This document shows positions 6,146-8,375 of a stretch of DNA of 8,375 bases, one piece after another. The position numbers were made by a program, and so were the translations under genes. The first letter of the stretch is position 1; the number at the start of each line of letters is the position of its first letter. The notes under the pieces are model-generated. The model ran no database searches and was not told the DNA's origin. It saw nothing but the letters and a program-made list of their open reading frames with translations. Source of the stretch: DAOUET01 sp034430155 (GTDB taxonomy: Bacteria; Chloroflexota; Anaerolineae; Anaerolineales; UBA4823); contig DAOUET010000060.1 in NCBI GenBank assembly GCA_034430155.1, positions 1 to 8,375 of the forward strand, given 5' to 3'.

Positions 6146-7120
6146 TCACTCCGTGGTGGGGCTATATTGTACGGCTTGAGCGAGCGTGCTGAGGGAAGCC
6201 CTCGTGGGCAAATGGGCAATCGGACCTAAAGTTCCCAGTTTGAACTCGGCCACGACCTGTCCGAACCGGGCTGATTCTAGAGGGGAAGCGCCACCCAGAC
6301 AGGCGGTCAGGAACCCTGCCCAGAAGGCATCTCCAGCGCCGGTGACGTCAACTACTTGGATCGGGTTGGCGTGGATGTGATACTGGTCGCCCTGGCTGGT
6401 CGCCAGGAAAACCCCGTTGGATCCCTGGGTGATCAAAACCACCTTGGCGCCCCATCCCAGGAAAGTACGGGCATAATGCCTTAGGGCCAGACCAGGGCCG
6501 ATCAGGCGGGCGCAATCTTCGATGGATGGTTTGGTGACATCCACGTACTGAAAGACATCTTGCAAAGTTTTTACGAAATCGGGTGTATCCGGCCAGTTGT
6601 TCGGGTGGTAATTGGGATCCAGGGTTACCAGGTTGCCTTGCTGGTGAGCGCTGCGTAAGGTCCGCAAAATTACAGAGCGGGCGGGTTCACGCGCCAAGGC
6701 GAAGGCGGAGGTATGCACCACCTGACTGTGGAGGGCTGCTGTTAGCTGGTCGTCATCCTGCTGCAGGAGCGCGTCTGCCCCTCGATAAATCGCGAAACTT
6801 GGGGTGATTGTGTGGCGGGTGTTGACCGCCAGGGTGGTCGGGGCGCTGGTGGTGAACTGAACATATTCGGTATGAACGCCGGCTAGGTTTAATTGCTGTA
6901 GGATATATTTACCGAAGCCATCCTGACCCAAACAAGTAGCGATGGCGGCTTGATTTCCCAGAAGGGCCATGGTCATGGTCAGGTTGGCAGGTTGGCCCCC
7001 CACAAACCGGTTAAACACGCTGGTATAGGCCAATGAGTCAGCGATGTTCTCTGAAATAAAATCGATGAGGGCTTCGCCGATGGCGAAGAAATCGAACATG
7101 GCTGGATCACGGGAGGGCAT
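6146..7120 (-). CDS. scrK: Fructokinase, PfkB/ribokinase family
   Basis: This 324-residue cytoplasmic sugar kinase phosphorylates, most likely, fructose to fructose 6-phosphate with ATP. Family landmarks occur in order: AIGEALIDF (13-21), the sugar-site GGQPAN (41-46), LDPNYH (167-172), VTKPSIED (195-202), TQGSNG (231-236), and the signature DVTGAGDAFWAGF (258-270) with the anion hole GAGD and catalytic base D264. Length is normal and no key residue is missing. Two starts compete: the ATG at 7120 adds MPSRDPA, while the ATG at 7099 gives MFDFFAIGEAL, which fits the usual fructokinase N-terminus better. Neither has a Shine-Dalgarno. A LacI operator copy lies 9 nt upstream of the first ATG, so the gene responds to the repressor encoded next to it. 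It would capture fructose released by the glycosidase and could feed fructose 6-phosphate to the GT4 enzymes. Other PfkB sugars cannot be excluded. Confidence 0.9.
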   Translation of the reverse strand: MPSRDPAMFDFFAIGEALIDFISENIADSLAYTSVFNRFVGGQPANLTMTMALLGNQAAIATCLGQDGFGKYILQQLNLAGVHTEYVQFTTSAPTTLAVNTRHTITPSFAIYRGADALLQQDDDQLTAALHSQVVHTSAFALAREPARSVILRTLRSAHQQGNLVTLDPNYHPNNWPDTPDFVKTLQDVFQYVDVTKPSIEDCARLIGPGLALRHYARTFLGWGAKVVLITQGSNGVFLATSQGDQYHIHANPIQVVDVTGAGDAFWAGFLTACLGGASPLESARFGQVVAEFKLGTLGPIAHLPTRASLSTLAQAVQYSPTTE

Positions 7121-7129
7121 AAGGCATTC

Positions 7130-7143
7130 TGTAACCGGTTACA
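7130..7143. promoter_or_regulatory. LacI-type operator O2, upstream of the fructokinase gene
   Basis: TGTAACCGGTTACA is a perfect 14-bp palindrome with a central CpG, the shape expected for a LacI-family dimer whose hinge-helix leucine inserts at the centre. The same 14 bp occur at the repressor's own promoter. On the minus strand CATTAT (7143-7148) sits against it exactly where TATAAT sits against the other copy, suggesting a -10 box here too. I see no convincing -35 box at 17 bp, so a promoter here would be weak or activator-dependent; otherwise the site may act as a roadblock to read-through from the repressor gene. Confidence 0.85.
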
Positions 7144-7211
7144 TAATGAGCGAAAAACATCAGAACCCTTGATCTTTACTGGGCATGCGATTAGGCAACC
7201 CTAGGATGAAG

Positions 7212-8216
7212 TCATGAGAGGGGTGCGGTCGTTCCCCTGAGGATCAGCTCGGTTGGCAAAATCAACTCGATCGGTGTGGCGGGCGGTTCTATCAGGGTGG
7301 TAAGCAGCAGGTTGGCGCTTTCGACACCTGACTCGAAAAGCGGTTGCGCCACTGTGGTCAGATTCAGGTATTCAGAATCGCGAATACCGTCATAACCAAT
7401 CACGGATAATTGTTCGGGCACCTGGATACCTAATTCGTGGGCTGCTTTCAACACCCCAATGGCATGCGTATCGCTGGCCGCGAAAATGGCAGTGGGCGCC
7501 TGGGAGAGAGAAAGTAGTTCCTTGGCTTTTTGGAAGGCTTCGCGACCACCCAGTTCACCCTGCCTCTGGTATTCGGGAAGGAAAGGCAAGCCGGCGCTGG
7601 CGAGGGCCTGGCGATATCCCTGGAATCGTTTGCGCATAGCCACAAAGTTGAAAGGATTGTCCAGGTAATCGCTGAGGAAGCCAATGCTGCGGTGACCAAG
7701 TTCGATCAAATGGGAAGTTGCATGATAACCACCGGCAACGTCATCTACATTTACCCGGGAAAGTTTGGAATGGGCTGCATCGAGTAGCACCGCCGGGATA
7801 TTGGATTGTTGAAACCGTTGGATATGGGCGTCGCTTGGTTGCAGGGATACGATAATGACCCCATCTACCCGGTCGCGCCGGGACAATTTATTCAGGTAGC
7901 CGTCGACCTTCTGGGGCATCTCGACGCTGTATAAAATCAAGTCGTAGCCGCTATCGGATAGGGCGTTCTGGATACCGCGTAGACGTTCCACAAAAGATGG
8001 TAAAGTGAGAAAGGGCAGGACTACCCCGATGGTGAGGGTACGCCCCAAGGATAAACGCTGGGCGATGGGATTGGGGGTGTAATCCAAATCGGAGATGACG
8101 TCCAGCACCTTTTGGCGGGTCTCTTCGGTTACTAAGGGGCTTTTGTGTATCACCCGTGAAACTGTAGCTATACTCACCTTAGCTCGTTTGGCTACGTCTC
8201 TAATGGTTGCGGCCAC
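7212..8216 (-). CDS. LacI-family transcriptional repressor of the operon
   Basis: This 334-residue regulator begins with a complete LacI helix-turn-helix, TIRDVAKRAKVSIATVSRVI (4-23). A hinge region NPIAQRLSLG (49-58) follows, with L55 in the position of the leucine that wedges into the operator centre. The rest is a periplasmic-binding-protein-like effector domain starting TIGVVLPFL (62-70), with NVDDVAGGYHAT in the middle and VIGYDGIRDSEYLNLTTVAQP near the end. The start is GTG (8216-8214); an upstream in-frame stop at 8243-8241 leaves no ATG alternative, and AGGGA upstream is a fair ribosome binding site. It probably binds the two TGTAACCGGTTACA sites flanking it, repressing itself and the fructokinase/transport genes until sucrose, fructose or a phosphorylated product binds. 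The effector cannot be read from sequence. It ends 91 nt before the fructokinase start. Confidence 0.95.
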   Translation of the reverse strand: MAATIRDVAKRAKVSIATVSRVIHKSPLVTEETRQKVLDVISDLDYTPNPIAQRLSLGRTLTIGVVLPFLTLPSFVERLRGIQNALSDSGYDLILYSVEMPQKVDGYLNKLSRRDRVDGVIIVSLQPSDAHIQRFQQSNIPAVLLDAAHSKLSRVNVDDVAGGYHATSHLIELGHRSIGFLSDYLDNPFNFVAMRKRFQGYRQALASAGLPFLPEYQRQGELGGREAFQKAKELLSLSQAPTAIFAASDTHAIGVLKAAHELGIQVPEQLSVIGYDGIRDSEYLNLTTVAQPLFESGVESANLLLTTLIEPPATPIELILPTELILRGTTAPLS

Positions 8217-8267
8217 TACACATCCCTGGTATTGATAAAGCTATTAATAGGGGAAAATAAATTGGTG

Positions 8268-8283
8268 ATGTAACCGGTTACAT
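8268..8283. promoter_or_regulatory. LacI-type operator O1, autoregulatory
   Basis: ATGTAACCGGTTACAT is a perfect 16-bp palindrome. It shares its inner 14 bp with the site ahead of the fructokinase gene. Its upstream end overlaps the last two bases of the TATAAT box, and the predicted transcription start falls inside it, so bound repressor should block RNA polymerase. It lies about 50 bp ahead of the repressor's GTG start, indicating autoregulation and control of any transcript continuing into the operon. Confidence 0.9.
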
Positions 8284-8310
8284 TATAGCAAGATTAATAT
8301 GGTTTGTCAA
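8282..8310 (-). promoter_or_regulatory. Main sigma70-type promoter of the operon/repressor gene
   Basis: On the minus strand TTGACA (8305-8310) and TATAAT (8282-8287) are both perfect consensus boxes with an optimal 17-bp spacer. Transcription should start near 8275 and give a leader of about 60 nt before the repressor's GTG. Such a strong promoter overlapped by an operator fits tight repression with high induced output, enough to drive the downstream genes as well, since no intrinsic terminator is visible after the repressor gene. Confidence 0.88.
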
Positions 8311-8333
8311 GTTTTGCTCGGGGGTTGTCATCC

Positions 8334-8366
8334 AAACTTCAAAAGTGAACTGTTTAAACTTGAAAA
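8334..8366. repeat. Pair of 11-bp direct repeats upstream of the main promoter
   Basis: AAACTTCAAAA (8334-8344) and AAACTTGAAAA (8356-8366) match at 10 of 11 positions and start 22 bp apart, about two helical turns, so they face the same side of the DNA. They lie roughly 60-90 bp upstream of the predicted transcription start. They could be an activator site or belong to a promoter for a gene to the right of the window. The region is AT-rich, so chance similarity is possible. Confidence 0.35.
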
Positions 8367-8375
8367 TTAGGCTCG

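Overview
All genes in this window lie on the minus strand and read right to left. Together they form an apparent operon for a fructose-containing sugar, most likely sucrose or a close relative. The style of the proteins suggests Chloroflexota, probably Anaerolineae: a binding lipoprotein with a Thr/Pro-rich linker after an LASC lipobox, a CUT1 transporter without its own ATPase, and a bacterial sucrose-phosphate-synthase-type glycosyltransferase. The taxonomic call is inferred from protein style, not from a marker gene.

In transcription order: (i) A promoter region (8217-8375) has an almost textbook sigma70 promoter, TTGACA-17 bp-TATAAT, whose -10 element runs into a 16-bp perfect palindrome, the likely LacI operator. 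(ii) A LacI-family repressor follows (8216-7212). (iii) A short gap holds a second copy of the operator core TGTAACCGGTTACA, then a PfkB-family fructokinase (7120-6146). (iv) A 161-bp gap contains an ideal ribosome binding site leading into a possible 22-codon ORF. (v) A sugar-binding lipoprotein follows (5984-4638). (vi) A 166-bp gap contains a strong 13-bp stem-loop and a possible internal promoter. (vii) Two CUT1 permeases are separated by 1 nt (4471-3542 and 3540-2644). (viii) A short one-domain beta-propeller glycosidase of the GH32/GH68 type follows (2573-1593). (ix) A GT4 glycosyltransferase related to sucrose-phosphate or mannosylfructose-phosphate synthases comes next (1565-177). (x) The first 51 codons of a second, more canonical sucrose-phosphate-synthase-type GT4 enzyme run off the left edge (153-1).

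A working model: the disaccharide is imported by the ABC transporter, using an ATPase encoded elsewhere, and is split in the cytoplasm by the glycosidase. The released fructose is phosphorylated by the fructokinase, and the repressor senses the sugar or a product. The two GT4 enzymes are the odd part. They could make a fructoside from fructose 6-phosphate and a nucleotide sugar, or run in reverse to recover a nucleotide sugar from sucrose. Mixing import and hydrolysis with two synthase-type enzymes in one operon is the most interesting feature here. No mobile element, CRISPR array, tRNA or rRNA was seen. The plus strand shows only shadow ORFs.
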